Positions 49,146 through 60,735 of a DNA stretch of 64,000 nucleotides are shown in pieces (the stretch's first letter is position 1; every line of letters starts with the position of its first letter). Both the position numbers and the translations under genes were made by a program. The notes below the pieces were generated by a model. The model was not told where the DNA came from. It worked only from the letters and a program-made list of their open reading frames with translations, and made no database searches. This DNA comes from an uncultured Pseudomonadota bacterium (GTDB lineage: Bacteria; Pseudomonadota; Gammaproteobacteria; Burkholderiales; Usitatibacteraceae): contig CALEJW010000235.1 of assembly GCA_937898635.1 (NCBI GenBank), positions 1 to 64,000 on the forward strand. The letters run 5' to 3'.

Positions 49146-50597
49146 CTAGACCAGGACGAGCGTGGCGAGCCCCAGGAAGATGAAGAAGCCCATGCTGTCG
49201 GTCACGAAGGTGAGGAACACGCTCGACCCGATCGCGGGGTCCCGGCCGAAGCGGTCCATGGCGAGGGGAATGACGAGCCCGGCGAGCGCCGCCACCACGA
49301 GGTTCAGCATCATGGCGAGCGCCATCACGCCCCCGAGCGCCACGTTGCGGTACAGGAGCCAGGCGACGAACCCGAGGACGCTGCCCCAGAGGGCGCCGTT
49401 GAGGACGCTGATGCCGAGCTCCTTCGCGAGGAGGCGGCGGGCATTGGAGGCGCTCATCTGGTCGAGCGCGAGCGACCGGACGATGAGGGTGGAGGTCTGG
49501 TTGCCGGAGTTCCCCCCGATGCCCGCCACGATCGGCATGAGGGCGGCGAGCGCCGCCAGCCGCTCGATGGAGCCCTCGAAGGCGCCCACCACGCGGGAGG
49601 CCACGAACGCCGTGCACAGGTTCAGCGCGAGCCACGGGGCGCGGTTCTTGGCCGAGGACCACACCGAGGAGAAGAGGTCCTCCTCCTCGCGCAGGCCGAC
49701 CTTGGCGAACTCCTGGGCCTCCTGGCGCTCGCGCACGAAGTCGAGGACCGCGTCCACGGTGAGGCGGGCGATCACGCGCCCGTCGGCCGAGACGACGGGC
49801 GCGCTCACGAGGTCGTAGCGCTCGAAGGCCTGGGCGGCCTCGTCGGCGTCGCTGTCGGGGAGGAAGGACACGATGTCGCGGTCGAGCAGGTTCGCCACCT
49901 CCTCGTCGGGGTCGCTCACGAGGAGGCGCTTCAGGGGCAGGACGCCCCGCAGGTGGTCCTCCCGGTCCACCACGAAGAGGGCGTCGGTCTGGCCGGGCAG
50001 CTCGTCGAAGCGGCGCAGGTACCGCAGCGCCACCTCGCAGGTCACGTCCTCGCGGATGCTGACCGTCTCGAAGTCCATGAGGGCGCCGACGCTGCCCTCG
50101 GGGTAGGACAGGGCCGACTGCAGGCGCGCGCGGTCGCCGGCGTCGCGCGCCTCGATGATGTCCTGCACCACCTCCTCGGGGAGGTCGGGGGCGAGGTCCG
50201 CGATCTCGTCCGCGTCGAGGTTGCGGGCGGCGGCGACGATCTCCGCCGAGTCCATGTCCGCGAGCAGGGTGTCGCGGACGCCGTCGGAGACCTCCAGCAG
50301 GATCTCGCCGTCGCGGTCGCTGTGCACCAGCCCCCACACCACGAGGCGCTCCTCGAGGGGCAAACCCTCGAGGATGTAGGCGACGTCGGCCGGGTGCAGC
50401 CCGTGGAGGCGCTTGGCGAGCTCGGCGAGGTTCTGCTTGTGGACGAGGGACTCGACGAGCTCGGGCCGGCGCGGGTCGCGCTCGCCCTGCCGGTGGACGA
50501 GCTCCTCCACCAGGCGCTGCTTGGCGAACATCTTCGAGATCGCGTCGAGATGTTCCTGCGGCGTGAGCGAGCGCGGCTTGTCGGTGGAAAGAGGCAT
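49146..50597 (-). CDS. mgtE: MgtE, magnesium transporter
   Basis: A 483-residue Mg2+ channel. A cytoplasmic helical N domain (about 30-140), with LHPADVAYILEGLPLEERL, is followed by a CBS pair (about 150-275) that gates the pore by sensing Mg2+. Five membrane segments follow (about 315-483), including the pore signature PIVAGIGGNSGNQTSTLIVR. It is the upstream gene of thpR on the same strand. Confidence 0.96.
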   Translation of the reverse strand: MPLSTDKPRSLTPQEHLDAISKMFAKQRLVEELVHRQGERDPRRPELVESLVHKQNLAELAKRLHGLHPADVAYILEGLPLEERLVVWGLVHSDRDGEILLEVSDGVRDTLLADMDSAEIVAAARNLDADEIADLAPDLPEEVVQDIIEARDAGDRARLQSALSYPEGSVGALMDFETVSIREDVTCEVALRYLRRFDELPGQTDALFVVDREDHLRGVLPLKRLLVSDPDEEVANLLDRDIVSFLPDSDADEAAQAFERYDLVSAPVVSADGRVIARLTVDAVLDFVRERQEAQEFAKVGLREEEDLFSSVWSSAKNRAPWLALNLCTAFVASRVVGAFEGSIERLAALAALMPIVAGIGGNSGNQTSTLIVRSLALDQMSASNARRLLAKELGISVLNGALWGSVLGFVAWLLYRNVALGGVMALAMMLNLVVAALAGLVIPLAMDRFGRDPAIGSSVFLTFVTDSMGFFIFLGLATLVLV

Positions 50598-50694
50598 GGG
50601 TCGGGTGGCCGGACGGGCCCGGGCGGGTCGCGGGTATTCTAGGCCGCGGACCCGCGCCGCGGCCGTTTCGGGACGATTATTTTCGCCCGGGCCC

Positions 50695-51390
50695 CTAGGG
50701 GAGCTCCGCCGCCCCCATGCGCGAAAGCACGATCTGCGTCTTGCGCTCCAGCCACGGCGTGGCCCGGTTGCGGTCGTAGAAGCGCGGGTTGGGAACCATC
50801 GCCGCGAGGCGCGCGGCCTGCACGGGCGTGAGCGCCGCCGCGCTCACCCCGTAGTAGTGCCGCGCCGCGGCCTCGGCGCCGAAGACGCCGTCGCCCCACT
50901 CGATCACGTTCAGGTAGATCTCGAGGATCCGGCGCTTGTCCATGACGCTCTCCATCATCACGGTGACCATCGCCTCCTGCGCCTTGCGCCAGGGGGTGCG
51001 GCTGCCCGAGAGGAAGAGGTTCTTGGCGAGCTGCTGCGAGATCGTCGAGCCGCCCGCGACCACCTTGCCGCGCTTCTGGTTCTTCTCCCAGGCCTTCTGC
51101 ATCGCCTCCCAGTCGAATCCCTCGTGGTCGGAGAACTTCGCGTCCTCCGCCGCCACCACCGCGCGCTTCAGGTGCACGGAGATCCGCGCGTAGGGCACCC
51201 ACTGGTGGCGCAGCCTCGCGTCGGGCCGGCGCTCGCGGGCGCGCTCGAGGCGATCCTCCATGAAGGCCGTGGACGCGGGATCGTGGCTCCTCCACCACGC
51301 GAGTCGCGCGAGGATCGACAGCTCGTAGCCGACGAAGGCCACCGCGAGCCCGAGCGCGGCCCAGCCCGCGACGCGCGCGATCCGGCTCAC
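50695..51390 (-). CDS. mtgA: Monofunctional biosynthetic peptidoglycan transglycosylase
   Basis: A 231-residue GT51 glycosyltransferase that polymerises lipid II without a transpeptidase domain. One N-terminal membrane anchor (about 8-28) precedes the catalytic domain with VVAAEDAKFSDHEGFDW (catalytic Glu), AGGSTISQQLAKNLFLSGSR, KRRILEIYLNVIEWG and GVFGAEAAARHYYG. The GTG start overlaps the aroE stop (GTGA). Confidence 0.95.
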   Translation of the reverse strand: MSRIARVAGWAALGLAVAFVGYELSILARLAWWRSHDPASTAFMEDRLERARERRPDARLRHQWVPYARISVHLKRAVVAAEDAKFSDHEGFDWEAMQKAWEKNQKRGKVVAGGSTISQQLAKNLFLSGSRTPWRKAQEAMVTVMMESVMDKRRILEIYLNVIEWGDGVFGAEAAARHYYGVSAAALTPVQAARLAAMVPNPRFYDRNRATPWLERKTQIVLSRMGAAELP

Positions 51391-52193
51391 GCCTGGCGCA
51401 GCGCGGCGATGACGCGGGCGGTTTCCGGCCACTTTCCGCGCCAGAGGAAGAAGGATTCCGCGGCCTGCTCCACGAGCATGCCGAGCCCGTCGCTCGCGCG
51501 GGCCCCGGCGGCCGTCGCGAGGTCGAGGAAGGCGCGCGCCGCCGGCCCGTAGGCCATGTCGTAGGCGTTCGCGCCCGGGGCGAAGAGGCCGGCGGGCAGC
51601 ACGAGGTGTTCTCCGCGCGTGGAGGAGGAAGTGGCGTTCAGCACGAGATCGTAGCCCTCTCCCATCGCGTCGAGCCCCGCGCCCTCCACCTTTCCGGCGT
51701 CGCGGAAGCGCGCCGCGAGATCGAGCGCGCGCTCGCGCGTCCGGTTGGCGATGACCAGGCGCGCCGGGGAAAGCGCGAGCAGGGGCGCGATCACGCCGCG
51801 CGCGGCGCCGCCGGCGCCCAGGACGAGGATGCGCCGGCCTTCCAGCGCGAGGCCGAGGTTTCGCGTGAGGTCGCGCACGAGTCCCGCGCCGTCGGTGTTG
51901 TCGCCGAGGATCGCGCTCCCGCGACGGGCGAGGCAGTTCACGGCGCCCGCGCGCTCGGCGCGTTCCGTGCGCTCCCCGGCGAAGGCGAAGGCCTCCTCCT
52001 TGAAGGGCAGCGTCACGTTGGCGCCGCGGCCGCCGCCGGCGAAGAACTCGCCCGCGGCTCGCGCGAAGTCCCCCGGCTCGACGAGGAGGCGTCCGTACGC
52101 CATCGACTCGCCGCAATCCCTCGCGAAGCGAGCGTGAATCTCGGGCGAGCGCGAATGCGCGACGGGATTGCCGATGACGACGTAACGGTCCAT
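51387..52193 (-). CDS. aroE: Shikimate dehydrogenase
   Basis: A 268-residue NADPH-dependent enzyme of aromatic amino-acid synthesis. Motifs are [32 protein letters not shown] (catalytic Lys), [14 protein letters not shown] (catalytic Asp), [16 protein letters not shown] and [10 protein letters not shown] (NADP binding), and [15 protein letters not shown]. The start is ATG at 52193. mtgA follows with overlap. Confidence 0.96.
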   Translation of the reverse strand: MDRYVVIGNPVAHSRSPEIHARFARDCGESMAYGRLLVEPGDFARAAGEFFAGGGRGANVTLPFKEEAFAFAGERTERAERAGAVNCLARRGSAILGDNTDGAGLVRDLTRNLGLALEGRRILVLGAGGAARGVIAPLLALSPARLVIANRTRERALDLAARFRDAGKVEGAGLDAMGEGYDLVLNATSSSTRGEHLVLPAGLFAPGANAYDMAYGPAARAFLDLATAAGARASDGLGMLVEQAAESFFLWRGKWPETARVIAALRQA

Positions 52194-52525
52194 GGATCCG
52201 GGCGCTTTTCTTGATCGGGACGAATGCGGCGCGTTGCGCCCGGCGCCATGATAGCCGCCGTGGGTCGCCTGCCGCGAACCGTATATATAGTGGAGGTGCC
52301 CGCCGAGGGGTTGGGGCCGAAGATGCCCGAAAACGGTGCGTTGTTTTATGCTATGCACCATGTTCGGGCGCCGCATCGAAGCCCTCGAGCTTTGGGCAAA
52401 CAAAATCAATGACTTGCCACTGCTTTGCCGTGGCATGCATCCTGCTATTCCAAGGGCTCCCACCGTTTATCACCCCGATCCATTCCCCATTCTGGGGCGT
52501 CATCCCTCAACCAGGAGAAAGAGTC
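52194..52525. other. 332-bp divergent aroE / glnA control region
   Basis: No gene is seen. It has an AT-rich island (TATATATA around 52282-52290) that could serve the aroE promoter on the minus strand, and a candidate sigma-70 box TATGCT (52347-52352). An NtrC-like half-site TGCACCA (52354-52360) has a poor partner half. The sigma-54 element at 52431 and the AGGAGA ribosome site of glnA (52512-52517) complete the region. Confidence 0.6.
52431..52446 (+). promoter_or_regulatory. Putative sigma-54 (-24/-12) promoter of glnA
   Basis: TGGCATGCATCCTGCT keeps the invariant GG-N10-GC spacing (GG 52432-52433, GC 52444-52445) and most of the TGGCAC-N5-TTGCA consensus. It lies 80 bp before the glnA ATG. 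An NtrC-like half-site lies about 75 bp upstream, and ntrB-ntrC are encoded downstream, so nitrogen-dependent activation is plausible. Confidence 0.6.
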
Positions 52526-53935
52526 ATGGCAGCGGCCGATGTCTTGAAGATGATCAAGGAAAACGAGGTCAAGTTCGTGGACCTGCGCTTTACCGACACG
52601 AAGGGCAAGGAGCAGCACGTGTCGGTGCCCGCGAAGGCCTTCGGCGAGGACAAGTTCAAGGACGGCCACGCGTTCGACGGCTCGTCGATCGCCGGCTGGA
52701 AGGGCATCGAGGCCTCCGACATGCTGCTCATGCCGGACGCGGATTCCGCCCGCATGGACCCGTTCATGGACGAGCCGACGCTCAACATCTCCTGCGACGT
52801 GATCGAGCCGTCCACGGGCAAGGGCTACGACCGCGACCCGCGCTCCATCGCGAAGCGTGCGGAGGCCTACCTCAAGAGCTCCGGCCTCGGCGACACCGCC
52901 TACTTCGGCCCGGAGCCCGAGTTCTTCATCTTCGATGCGGTCGAGTGGAAGGTGGACATGTCGGGCAGCTTCGTGAAGATCTTCTCGGAGGAGGCGCCGT
53001 GGTCCTCCGACGGCAAGTTCGAGGGCGGCAACCTCGGGCACCGTCCCCCGGTGAAGGGCGGCTATTTCCCGGTGCCCCCGGTCGACTCCCTCCAGGACAT
53101 CCGCTCCGCCATGTGCCTCGCGCTCGAGGAGCAGGGCGTGGAGGTCGAGGTGCACCACCACGAGGTGGCGGCCCCCGGCCAGTGCGAGATCGGCACGAAG
53201 TTCGAGACGCTGGTGAAGCGCGCCGACTGGCTGCAGATCCTCAAGTACACGGTGTGGAACGTCGCGCGCTCCTACGGCAAGACCGCGACCTTCATGCCCA
53301 AGCCCGTCGTGGGCGACAACGGCTCGGGCATGCACGTGCACCAGTCGGTGTGGAAGGGCGGCCAGAACCTCTTCGCCGGCGACGGCTACGCGGGCCTCTC
53401 GGAGTTCGCGCTCTACTACATCGGCGGCGTCATCAAGCACGCGAAGGCGCTCAACGCGATCACCAACCCCGGCACCAACTCCTACAAGCGGCTCGTCCCC
53501 GGGTTCGAGGCGCCGATCAACCTCGCCTACTCCGCGCGCAACCGCTCGGCCTCCTGCCGCATCCCCTTCGTGTCGAGCCCCAAGGGCCGGCGCGTCGAGG
53601 TGCGCTTCCCCGACCCGACGGCGAACCCCTACCTCGCCTTCGCCGCGCTCCTGATGGCGGGCCTGGACGGCGTGCAGAACAAGATCCACCCCGGCGATCC
53701 GCTGGACAAGAACCTCTACGACCTGGAGCCCGAGGAAGCCGCGAAGGTGCCGCATCCCTGCGCCTCGCTCGACGAGGCGCTCGCGAGCCTCGACAAGGAC
53801 CGCGACTTCCTCACGCGCGGCGGCGTGTTCTCAAACGACATGATCGATGCCTACATCGCCCTCAAGTACGAGGAGGTGCAGCGCTTCCGGATGACCACGC
53901 ACCCCGTGGAGTTCGACATGTACTTCTCGGCCTGA
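52526..53935 (+). CDS. glnA: Glutamine synthetase type I
   Basis: A 469-residue enzyme that makes glutamine from glutamate and ammonia; it forms a dodecamer. Signatures are [62 protein letters not shown] and [10 protein letters not shown]398 in [10 protein letters not shown] is the residue adenylylated by GlnE. ATG at 52526 has AGGAGA upstream. A sigma-54-type promoter precedes it and a terminator follows. Confidence 0.98.
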   Translation: MAAADVLKMIKENEVKFVDLRFTDTKGKEQHVSVPAKAFGEDKFKDGHAFDGSSIAGWKGIEASDMLLMPDADSARMDPFMDEPTLNISCDVIEPSTGKGYDRDPRSIAKRAEAYLKSSGLGDTAYFGPEPEFFIFDAVEWKVDMSGSFVKIFSEEAPWSSDGKFEGGNLGHRPPVKGGYFPVPPVDSLQDIRSAMCLALEEQGVEVEVHHHEVAAPGQCEIGTKFETLVKRADWLQILKYTVWNVARSYGKTATFMPKPVVGDNGSGMHVHQSVWKGGQNLFAGDGYAGLSEFALYYIGGVIKHAKALNAITNPGTNSYKRLVPGFEAPINLAYSARNRSASCRIPFVSSPKGRRVEVRFPDPTANPYLAFAALLMAGLDGVQNKIHPGDPLDKNLYDLEPEEAAKVPHPCASLDEALASLDKDRDFLTRGGVFSNDMIDAYIALKYEEVQRFRMTTHPVEFDMYFSA

Positions 53936-53954
53936 AGCGGCCGGGCATCGCGGC

Positions 53955-53981
53955 AAGGGGCGGCGCCGTCCGCCCCTTTTT
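53955..53981 (+). terminator. Rho-independent terminator of glnA
   Basis: AAGGGGCGG (53955-53963) pairs with CCGCCCCTT (53970-53978) around a 6-nt loop, and a T run follows to 53981. It lies 20 bp after the glnA stop, so most transcripts should end before the ntrBC genes. Confidence 0.88.
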
Positions 53982-54003
53982 ACTGGCCCCTCGGGGAGCC
54001 GCG

Positions 54004-54035
54004 CCTTGTGGTCGGCACCGGCCCGAACCACAAGG
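54004..54035. repeat. Strong inverted repeat between glnA and the DUF4124 gene
   Basis: CCTTGTGGT (54004-54012) pairs perfectly with ACCACAAGG (54027-54035). Three more GC pairs form if one A is bulged, giving a 12-bp stem with a small loop. No T tract follows. It lies 35 bp upstream of a candidate promoter, so it may be an operator or a second transcript-end structure. Confidence 0.6.
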
Positions 54036-54069
54036 TATGGGACATTTTGCGTCTAGGCCATTGATCTCG

Positions 54070-54099
54070 TTGACTTTTCAGATGACCCCTCCCTATCCT
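54070..54099 (+). promoter_or_regulatory. Candidate sigma-70 promoter for the DUF4124-ntrB-ntrC genes
   Basis: TTGACT (54070-54075) and TATCCT (54094-54099) are spaced by 18 bp, predicting a transcript start near 54106. A dyad (ATGACCC 54082-54088 and GGGTCAT 54126-54132, extended by CTCCC/GGGAG) brackets the -10 box and reaches the start codon. Confidence 0.42.
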
Positions 54100-54130
54100 G
54101 ACCGTCCCCTGTCGCACGTGGGAGCGGGTC

Positions 54131-54724
54131 ATGAAGTCACTCTGGATCGGCGTCGCCGCGAGTCTCGCCGCGCCGCTGGCGCTTGCGCAGACCCTCATCT
54201 ACAAGCACGTGGACGAGAACGGCCGCGTCACCTACACGAACCGCCCGATGAAGGGCGCGACGGTCGTGGATCTCGAGCCGCTCAGCACGATCCCCGCGTT
54301 GGTCCCGCCGTCGGTCCTGGCCGAAAAGCCGGCGGCACCGGCCGCGGAGAAGCCCGCCGCGAAGCCCGCCGTCGCGATCGTCACGCCGAAGGCGTTGCCG
54401 ACGAAGGTCGCGTCCATAGACCGCGAGACGCAGCGCAGCCGCGACGACGTCCGGCGCAGGATCCTGGAGGACGAGCTCGCGCAGGAGGAGAAGTCCCTCG
54501 CCGCGACCCGCAAGGCGCTCCTGGACGAGCGCCAGAACCCGCTGCTCATCGCCGCCGTGCGCGTCGCGCAGCAGGCCACCGACCCCACCCCCGCGCAGCA
54601 GGCCGAGATGCGCGCGAACATCGACCGCGCGTCCGGACGGATCCGCGGCCTGCAGGCCACCGTCGCCGAGCACGAGAAGAACATCGAGGCGCTCAAGAAG
54701 GAGCTCGGCGCGCTCAAGCCGTAG
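54131..54724 (+). CDS. DUF4124 domain protein with coiled coil (exported), glnA-ntrB spacer gene
   Basis: A 197-residue exported protein. A signal peptide (about 1-20, ending PLALAQ) precedes the DUF4124 core (LIYKHVDENGRVTYTNRP, about 22-39). An Ala/Pro/Lys-rich linker (about 65-90) leads to a long charged helix with predicted coiled coil (about 100-195). DUF4124 genes between glnA and ntrB recur in betaproteobacteria. Its role is unknown, and no nitrogen-related motif is visible. Confidence 0.9.
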   Translation: MKSLWIGVAASLAAPLALAQTLIYKHVDENGRVTYTNRPMKGATVVDLEPLSTIPALVPPSVLAEKPAAPAAEKPAAKPAVAIVTPKALPTKVASIDRETQRSRDDVRRRILEDELAQEEKSLAATRKALLDERQNPLLIAAVRVAQQATDPTPAQQAEMRANIDRASGRIRGLQATVAEHEKNIEALKKELGALKP

Positions 54725-54821
54725 CCTCGCGCAGTCCCCTCTTCCGGCAATCCCCTCCTGCCGACCCGCCAGCGACCTTCGCTGGCGCGGTTCCTGCTTT
54801 TTCCCTTCCGGGCAGGCGCGC

Positions 54822-55889
54822 GTGAACTCCCCGTTTCCGGGCCTCGAGCTCCTCGCGACCGCCGTGCTCGTGCTCGACGACCGACTCCACGTGACCTACG
54901 CCAACCCCGCCGCAGAGACGCTCCTCGCCCACGGGCGCAAGCACCTCATCGGCACGCCCCTCTCGAAGGTGCTGCCCGGGAACGACGCCTTCCTCGCGCG
55001 GCTGGCGCAGGCCGTCGCCGAGGATTCGGGCTTCAACGAGAACGAGCTCTCGCTCGAGCTGGCCGGGCAGCCCGCGATGGTCCATTGCGTCGCGGTGCCC
55101 GTCGAGGAAGGCGATGCGAGGCTGCTGATCGAGCTGCGCGAGCTCGACCAGCAGCTTCGCATCGCGCGCGAGGCGAAGCTCCTCGAGCAGCAGCAGGCCA
55201 ACCGGGAGCTGATCCGCAACCTCGCCCACGAGATCAAGAACCCCCTGGGCGGCATCCGCGGCGCCGCGCAGCTGCTCGAGCGCGAGCTTCCCGAGGCGGA
55301 CCTGAAGGAGTTCACGCAGGTGATCGTGAAGGAGGCCGACCGCCTCCAGGCCCTGATGAACCGGATGCTCACGCCGCACCGCCTGCCGCAGATCGAGATG
55401 CTCAACGTGCACGAGGTGACCGAGCGCGTTCGCACGCTGCTGCTCGCCGAATTTCCCGGCGGCCTCCACATCCGCCGCGACTACGACCCGAGCCTGCCGG
55501 ACCTGCCCGGCGACAAGGAAAGCCTCCTGCAGGCCATCCTCAACGTGGCGCGCAATGCCGCGCAGGCGATGGCCGGCCGGGGCGAGATCCGTTTTCGCAC
55601 GCGCATCGCGCGGCAGGTGACGATCGCCCGCACGCGCCACCGGCTGGCGGTGTGCCTGGAGATCGAGGACGACGGCCCCGGCGTCCCCGCCGACCTCGCG
55701 GGCAAGATCTTCTACCCGCTGGTGAGCGGGCGCGAGGGCGGCACGGGACTCGGCCTGTCGCTCGCGCAGAGCTACGTGCACCAGCACCACGGGCTCATCG
55801 AGTTCGAGAGCGTCCCCGGACGCACCTGCTTCACGATCCTGCTGCCGGTGCGCGACCCCGGCCAGGCCGGGCTCGCGCGCCACCCCTGA
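54822..55889 (+). CDS. glnL: NtrB (GlnL), nitrogen-regulation sensor kinase
   Basis: A 355-residue cytoplasmic kinase that phosphorylates NtrC under nitrogen limitation and is controlled by PII. An N-terminal PAS domain (about 5-115: LATAVLVLDDRLHVTYANPA) is followed by the H box with H136 (NLAHEIKNPLGGIRG) and an ATPase domain (ILNVARNAAQAM, IEDDGPGVPADL, GREGGTGLGLSLA). No membrane segments. GTG at 54822 is the start. Confidence 0.95.
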   Translation: MNSPFPGLELLATAVLVLDDRLHVTYANPAAETLLAHGRKHLIGTPLSKVLPGNDAFLARLAQAVAEDSGFNENELSLELAGQPAMVHCVAVPVEEGDARLLIELRELDQQLRIAREAKLLEQQQANRELIRNLAHEIKNPLGGIRGAAQLLERELPEADLKEFTQVIVKEADRLQALMNRMLTPHRLPQIEMLNVHEVTERVRTLLLAEFPGGLHIRRDYDPSLPDLPGDKESLLQAILNVARNAAQAMAGRGEIRFRTRIARQVTIARTRHRLAVCLEIEDDGPGVPADLAGKIFYPLVSGREGGTGLGLSLAQSYVHQHHGLIEFESVPGRTCFTILLPVRDPGQAGLARHP

Positions 55890-55903
55890 TGGAAGGCCAC
55901 GCC

Positions 55904-57304
<1,401 letters not shown>

Positions 57305-57315
57305 CCCGCGCGCAG

Positions 57316-59931
57316 CTAGCGCGCGAAACGCCGCTCGAACTCCGCGGGCGGCAGCGCCGGGCTCGCGTAGAAGCCCTGGTACTCGTCGCAGCCCAGGGCC
57401 TTCAGGCTGTCGAACTGGGCCTCGGTCTCCACGCCCTCGGCGATCACGGCGAGCCCGAGCGAATGGGCCATCGCGATGATGGCGCGCACGATCGCCTGGT
57501 CGCCCGCGTCCGGGCCGATGTCGCGCACGAAGGAGCTGTCGATCTTGATCGCGTCCACCGGCAGGGACTTGAGGTACGAGAGCGAGGAGTAACCCGTGCC
57601 GAAGTCGTCGATCGAGAGCCCGACCCCGCGCTCGCCCAGCCGGTGGAGGAGCGCCGCCTTCTCCTCGAGGTTCTGCATGAGGATGCTCTCGGTGATCTCG
57701 AGCTCCAGCGTGGCCGGCTCGATGCCCGCGGTGCGCAGGGTGCCGTCGATCGCGCGGAAGAGCCGGTCGCCGTCGGCCACCTGGCCCACGGAGAGGTTCA
57801 CGGAAAGGCGGAAATCCCGGCCGAGCGCCGCCTGCCACTCGCGCGCCTGCAGGCAGGCCTTCTCGAGGACCCACTCGCCGATGGGCACGATGAGCCCGGA
57901 ATCCTCCGCGACGTCGATGAACTTCTCCGGCAGGAGGAGCCCGCGGCGCGGGTGCGACCAGCGCACCAGCGCCTCCATGCCGGTGAGCGCCCCGTCGGAC
58001 ATGCGGATCCGCGGCTGGTAGTGGAGCACGAGCTCGTTCCTGCGCAGCGCGAGGCGCAGGTAGTTCTCGATGGACAGCCGCTCCTGGGCCCGCGCGTTCA
58101 TCTCCGAGGAGAAGAACTGGAAATTGTTCCGGCCCTTCTCCTTGGCGAAGTACATCGCCACGTCGGCGTGCTTCATGAGCGTGGCGCTGTCCTTTCCGTC
58201 GGCCGGGTAGAGGCTGATGCCGATGGAGCACGAGGTGTTGAGGTGCTGGTTGCCGATGAGCATGGGAGCGCCCATGGCCGTGATCATCTTCTCGGCCACC
58301 TGCTGGGCCGCCTCGTCGTCCGGGTCGCGCAGGTTCTCGAGGATGACCGCGAACTCGTCGCCCCCGAGCCGCGCCACGGTGTCGGAGGCGCGCGTGCAGG
58401 CCGTGAGCCTCGTCGCGACCTCCTTGAGCAGCTCGTCGCCCACGTCGTGGCCGAGGGAGTCGTTGATGGTCTTGAAGCGGTCGAGATCGATGAACATGAA
58501 GGCGAAGCCGCTTCTCTGGCGCGCCGCGTTCACGATGCCCTGCTCGAGGCGGTCGTGCAGGAGGATGCGGTTGGGAAGCCCCGTGAGGGGGTCGCGCGTG
58601 GCGAGGTACTCGGCGCGCTCCTCCGCCTCCTTGCGCTTGGTGACGTTGGTCGAGGTGCCCGTCATCCGCAGCGCCCGTCCCGCGTCGTCGCGCTGCGTGA
58701 CCTTGCCGCGCGAGTAGATCCAGATCCACTCGCCGGAAGCGTGCCGCACGCGGTACTCGCACTCGAACTCCTCGCTCACGCCCCGCACGGCGTTGGCCAC
58801 GGCCGCCTCGTGCAGGTTCGCGTCCTGCGCGTGGTCCCAGCCCCGCACCTCCTCCCACGCGGCCGTGAACTCGCGCCGCCGCTCGCCCACGAGCGCCGAC
58901 CAGCCCTCGTTGAAGTAGACGCGGTTGGAGCGCAGGTCCCAGTCCCACAGGGCGAGCGAGGAGCCGGTGAGCGCGAGGTCGAGCCTTTCCTTCGCGCGCA
59001 GCGTCTGTTCCTCGGCGCGCTTCCTCTCCGAGATGTCGCGCCCGAAGCCCATCACGCAGGCCTCGCCGGCCACGCGGATCGGCTTCCCCGTGAACGAGTA
59101 GGGTCGCCCCGTTCCCGCCTTGTCGACCATCCGCGCTTCCACGGTGATCTCGCGGCCGTGCTCGAGCACCTCGCGGATGGCCGCGTCGACGACCGCGCGG
59201 TCGGCGGGGGCGATGAAATCCAGGGGCCGCATCGACGCGATCTCGAGCGTGGTGTAACCCGTCTCGCCCTGCATCCTCGCGTTCCAGCGCAGCATCTCGC
59301 CCTCGCGCGAGAAGAGGAAGAAGGCCCCGGGCAGGCTCTCGATCACCGCGTCGGAGAACTCGCGCTCGCGCGCGAGCTGCTCCTGCGCCTCCTCCGCCCG
59401 CTCCCCGGCGGCGAGCGCGTCGTCCCTGGGCACGGACGCGCGCCTCGCCTCCAGCCGCGCCATGGCGAGCGTGGCGAGGTTCTCGAGCGCGGTGCGCTCC
59501 GCGCCCTCCAGCCGGCGCGGCACGCGGTCGGCCACGGCGAGCGCCCCCACGGCGTGGCCGTCGGGCGTCACGAGGGGCACCGCGCACAGGAAGCGCAGGC
59601 GCGGCTCTTCCGCCACGAGCGGGTGCGTGCGCAGCTCCGTGGCCATCGCGTCCTCGACCTCGACGAAGCTCGCGGGGCACTCGCCCCGGAAGACGATCCG
59701 CCGCGCGCCGGCGAGCTCCCGGAAGCCGATGCCCGCTCCCGCCTTGACCCACTCGCGCTCGCCGTCGTGGAAGGCGAGCCAGGCCATGGGCGCGCGCAAC
59801 GCCTCCTGCGCCCGCCGCGCGAGGTCGTCGAAGGCGGGCTCCGGGGGCGTGCCGAGGATGCGGTACGCGGCGAGCCTCGCGAGCCTTTCCTCTTCCCGGG
59901 CCGAGGGCTTCGCCGCCAGGGCGGGCCTCAT
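57316..59931 (-). CDS. Soluble GAF-PAS-PAS-GGDEF-EAL protein (cyclic-di-GMP turnover)
   Basis: An 871-residue cytoplasmic signalling protein with no membrane segment. Order: a GAF domain (about 25-165), a PAS domain (about 195-310), a PAS domain of the PAS_3 fold (about 320-435), GGDEF (about 445-605) and EAL (about 615-865). GGDEF is intact at 523-527 with RxxD (RASD) five residues upstream; EALVRW is at 653, followed by [23 protein letters not shown] and EGVET, so both activities are possible. The ATG overlaps the xthA stop (ATGA). It is convergent with ntrC. Confidence 0.93.
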   Translation of the reverse strand: MRPALAAKPSAREEERLARLAAYRILGTPPEPAFDDLARRAQEALRAPMAWLAFHDGEREWVKAGAGIGFRELAGARRIVFRGECPASFVEVEDAMATELRTHPLVAEEPRLRFLCAVPLVTPDGHAVGALAVADRVPRRLEGAERTALENLATLAMARLEARRASVPRDDALAAGERAEEAQEQLAREREFSDAVIESLPGAFFLFSREGEMLRWNARMQGETGYTTLEIASMRPLDFIAPADRAVVDAAIREVLEHGREITVEARMVDKAGTGRPYSFTGKPIRVAGEACVMGFGRDISERKRAEEQTLRAKERLDLALTGSSLALWDWDLRSNRVYFNEGWSALVGERRREFTAAWEEVRGWDHAQDANLHEAAVANAVRGVSEEFECEYRVRHASGEWIWIYSRGKVTQRDDAGRALRMTGTSTNVTKRKEAEERAEYLATRDPLTGLPNRILLHDRLEQGIVNAARQRSGFAFMFIDLDRFKTINDSLGHDVGDELLKEVATRLTACTRASDTVARLGGDEFAVILENLRDPDDEAAQQVAEKMITAMGAPMLIGNQHLNTSCSIGISLYPADGKDSATLMKHADVAMYFAKEKGRNNFQFFSSEMNARAQERLSIENYLRLALRRNELVLHYQPRIRMSDGALTGMEALVRWSHPRRGLLLPEKFIDVAEDSGLIVPIGEWVLEKACLQAREWQAALGRDFRLSVNLSVGQVADGDRLFRAIDGTLRTAGIEPATLELEITESILMQNLEEKAALLHRLGERGVGLSIDDFGTGYSSLSYLKSLPVDAIKIDSSFVRDIGPDAGDQAIVRAIIAMAHSLGLAVIAEGVETEAQFDSLKALGCDEYQGFYASPALPPAEFERRFAR

Positions 59932-60695
59932 GGACCGATCTCGCAGAGGACCGGGGCGTGGTCCGACGGGCGCTCGAGCCGGCGCGGCTCCACGTCGATC
60001 GCGCACGAACGGCAGCGCGAGGCGAGCGCGGGCGACAGGAGGATGTGGTCGATCCTGAGGCCGAGGTTGCGCCGGAACGCGGCCATGCGGTAGTCCCACC
60101 AGCTGAAGGATTTCTCGGGCTGCTCGAAGAGGCGGAAGGCGTCGCGGAACCCGAGCGCCGCGAGCGCCCGGAGCGCCTCGCGCTCCGGCTCGCTCGCGAG
60201 CACCTGTCCCCGCCACGCGTCCGGATCGTGCACGTCGCGATCCTCCGGCGCGACGTTGTAGTCGCCGAGCACGGCCACCTCGCTCGCTCGCGCGAGTTCG
60301 CCCCTGAGCCAGCCGGCGAGCGCGGAAAACCAGCGCAGCTTGTAGTCGTACTTGTCGGATCCCACCGCCTGCCCGTTGGGGCAGTAGACGCTCACCACGC
60401 GCACGCCGCCCACGTCGGCCGCGATCACGCGCTTCTGCAGGTCGGCGAAGCCGGGAATGCCGCGCGAGACGTTGACGGGCTCTTCGCGCGAGACGATCGC
60501 CACGCCGTTGTAGGTCTTCTGCCCGTCGTGGACCCAGCGGTAGCCCGCCGCCTCGATCGCCGCCGCGGGAAAGGCGGCGTCCTCGCACTTCGTCTCCTGC
60601 AGGCACATCGCGTCGGGGGCGTGGCGGGCGAGGAAGTCGAGGAGATGGGGAAGCCGGACCTTGAGCGAGTTCACGTTCCAGGTCGCGAGCTTCAT
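59928..60695 (-). CDS. xthA: Exodeoxyribonuclease III, XthA class
   Basis: A 255-residue AP endonuclease/3'-exonuclease for base excision repair. Motifs are [31 protein letters not shown] (catalytic Glu), [45 protein letters not shown] and [12 protein letters not shown]. The [19 protein letters not shown] segment places it with E. coli XthA, unlike the paralogue at 22186-22959. Confidence 0.94.
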   Translation of the reverse strand: MKLATWNVNSLKVRLPHLLDFLARHAPDAMCLQETKCEDAAFPAAAIEAAGYRWVHDGQKTYNGVAIVSREEPVNVSRGIPGFADLQKRVIAADVGGVRVVSVYCPNGQAVGSDKYDYKLRWFSALAGWLRGELARASEVAVLGDYNVAPEDRDVHDPDAWRGQVLASEPEREALRALAALGFRDAFRLFEQPEKSFSWWDYRMAAFRRNLGLRIDHILLSPALASRCRSCAIDVEPRRLERPSDHAPVLCEIGP

Positions 60696-60735
60696 GGCCG
60701 GTCGTTCCCGCGAAGGCCGGCTCTGCGCGCGGGGT

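Noticed and set aside
52354..52370. Full NtrC binding site upstream of glnA
   Set aside because: One half (TGCACCA) is perfect but the partner half matches only 4 of 7 bases.
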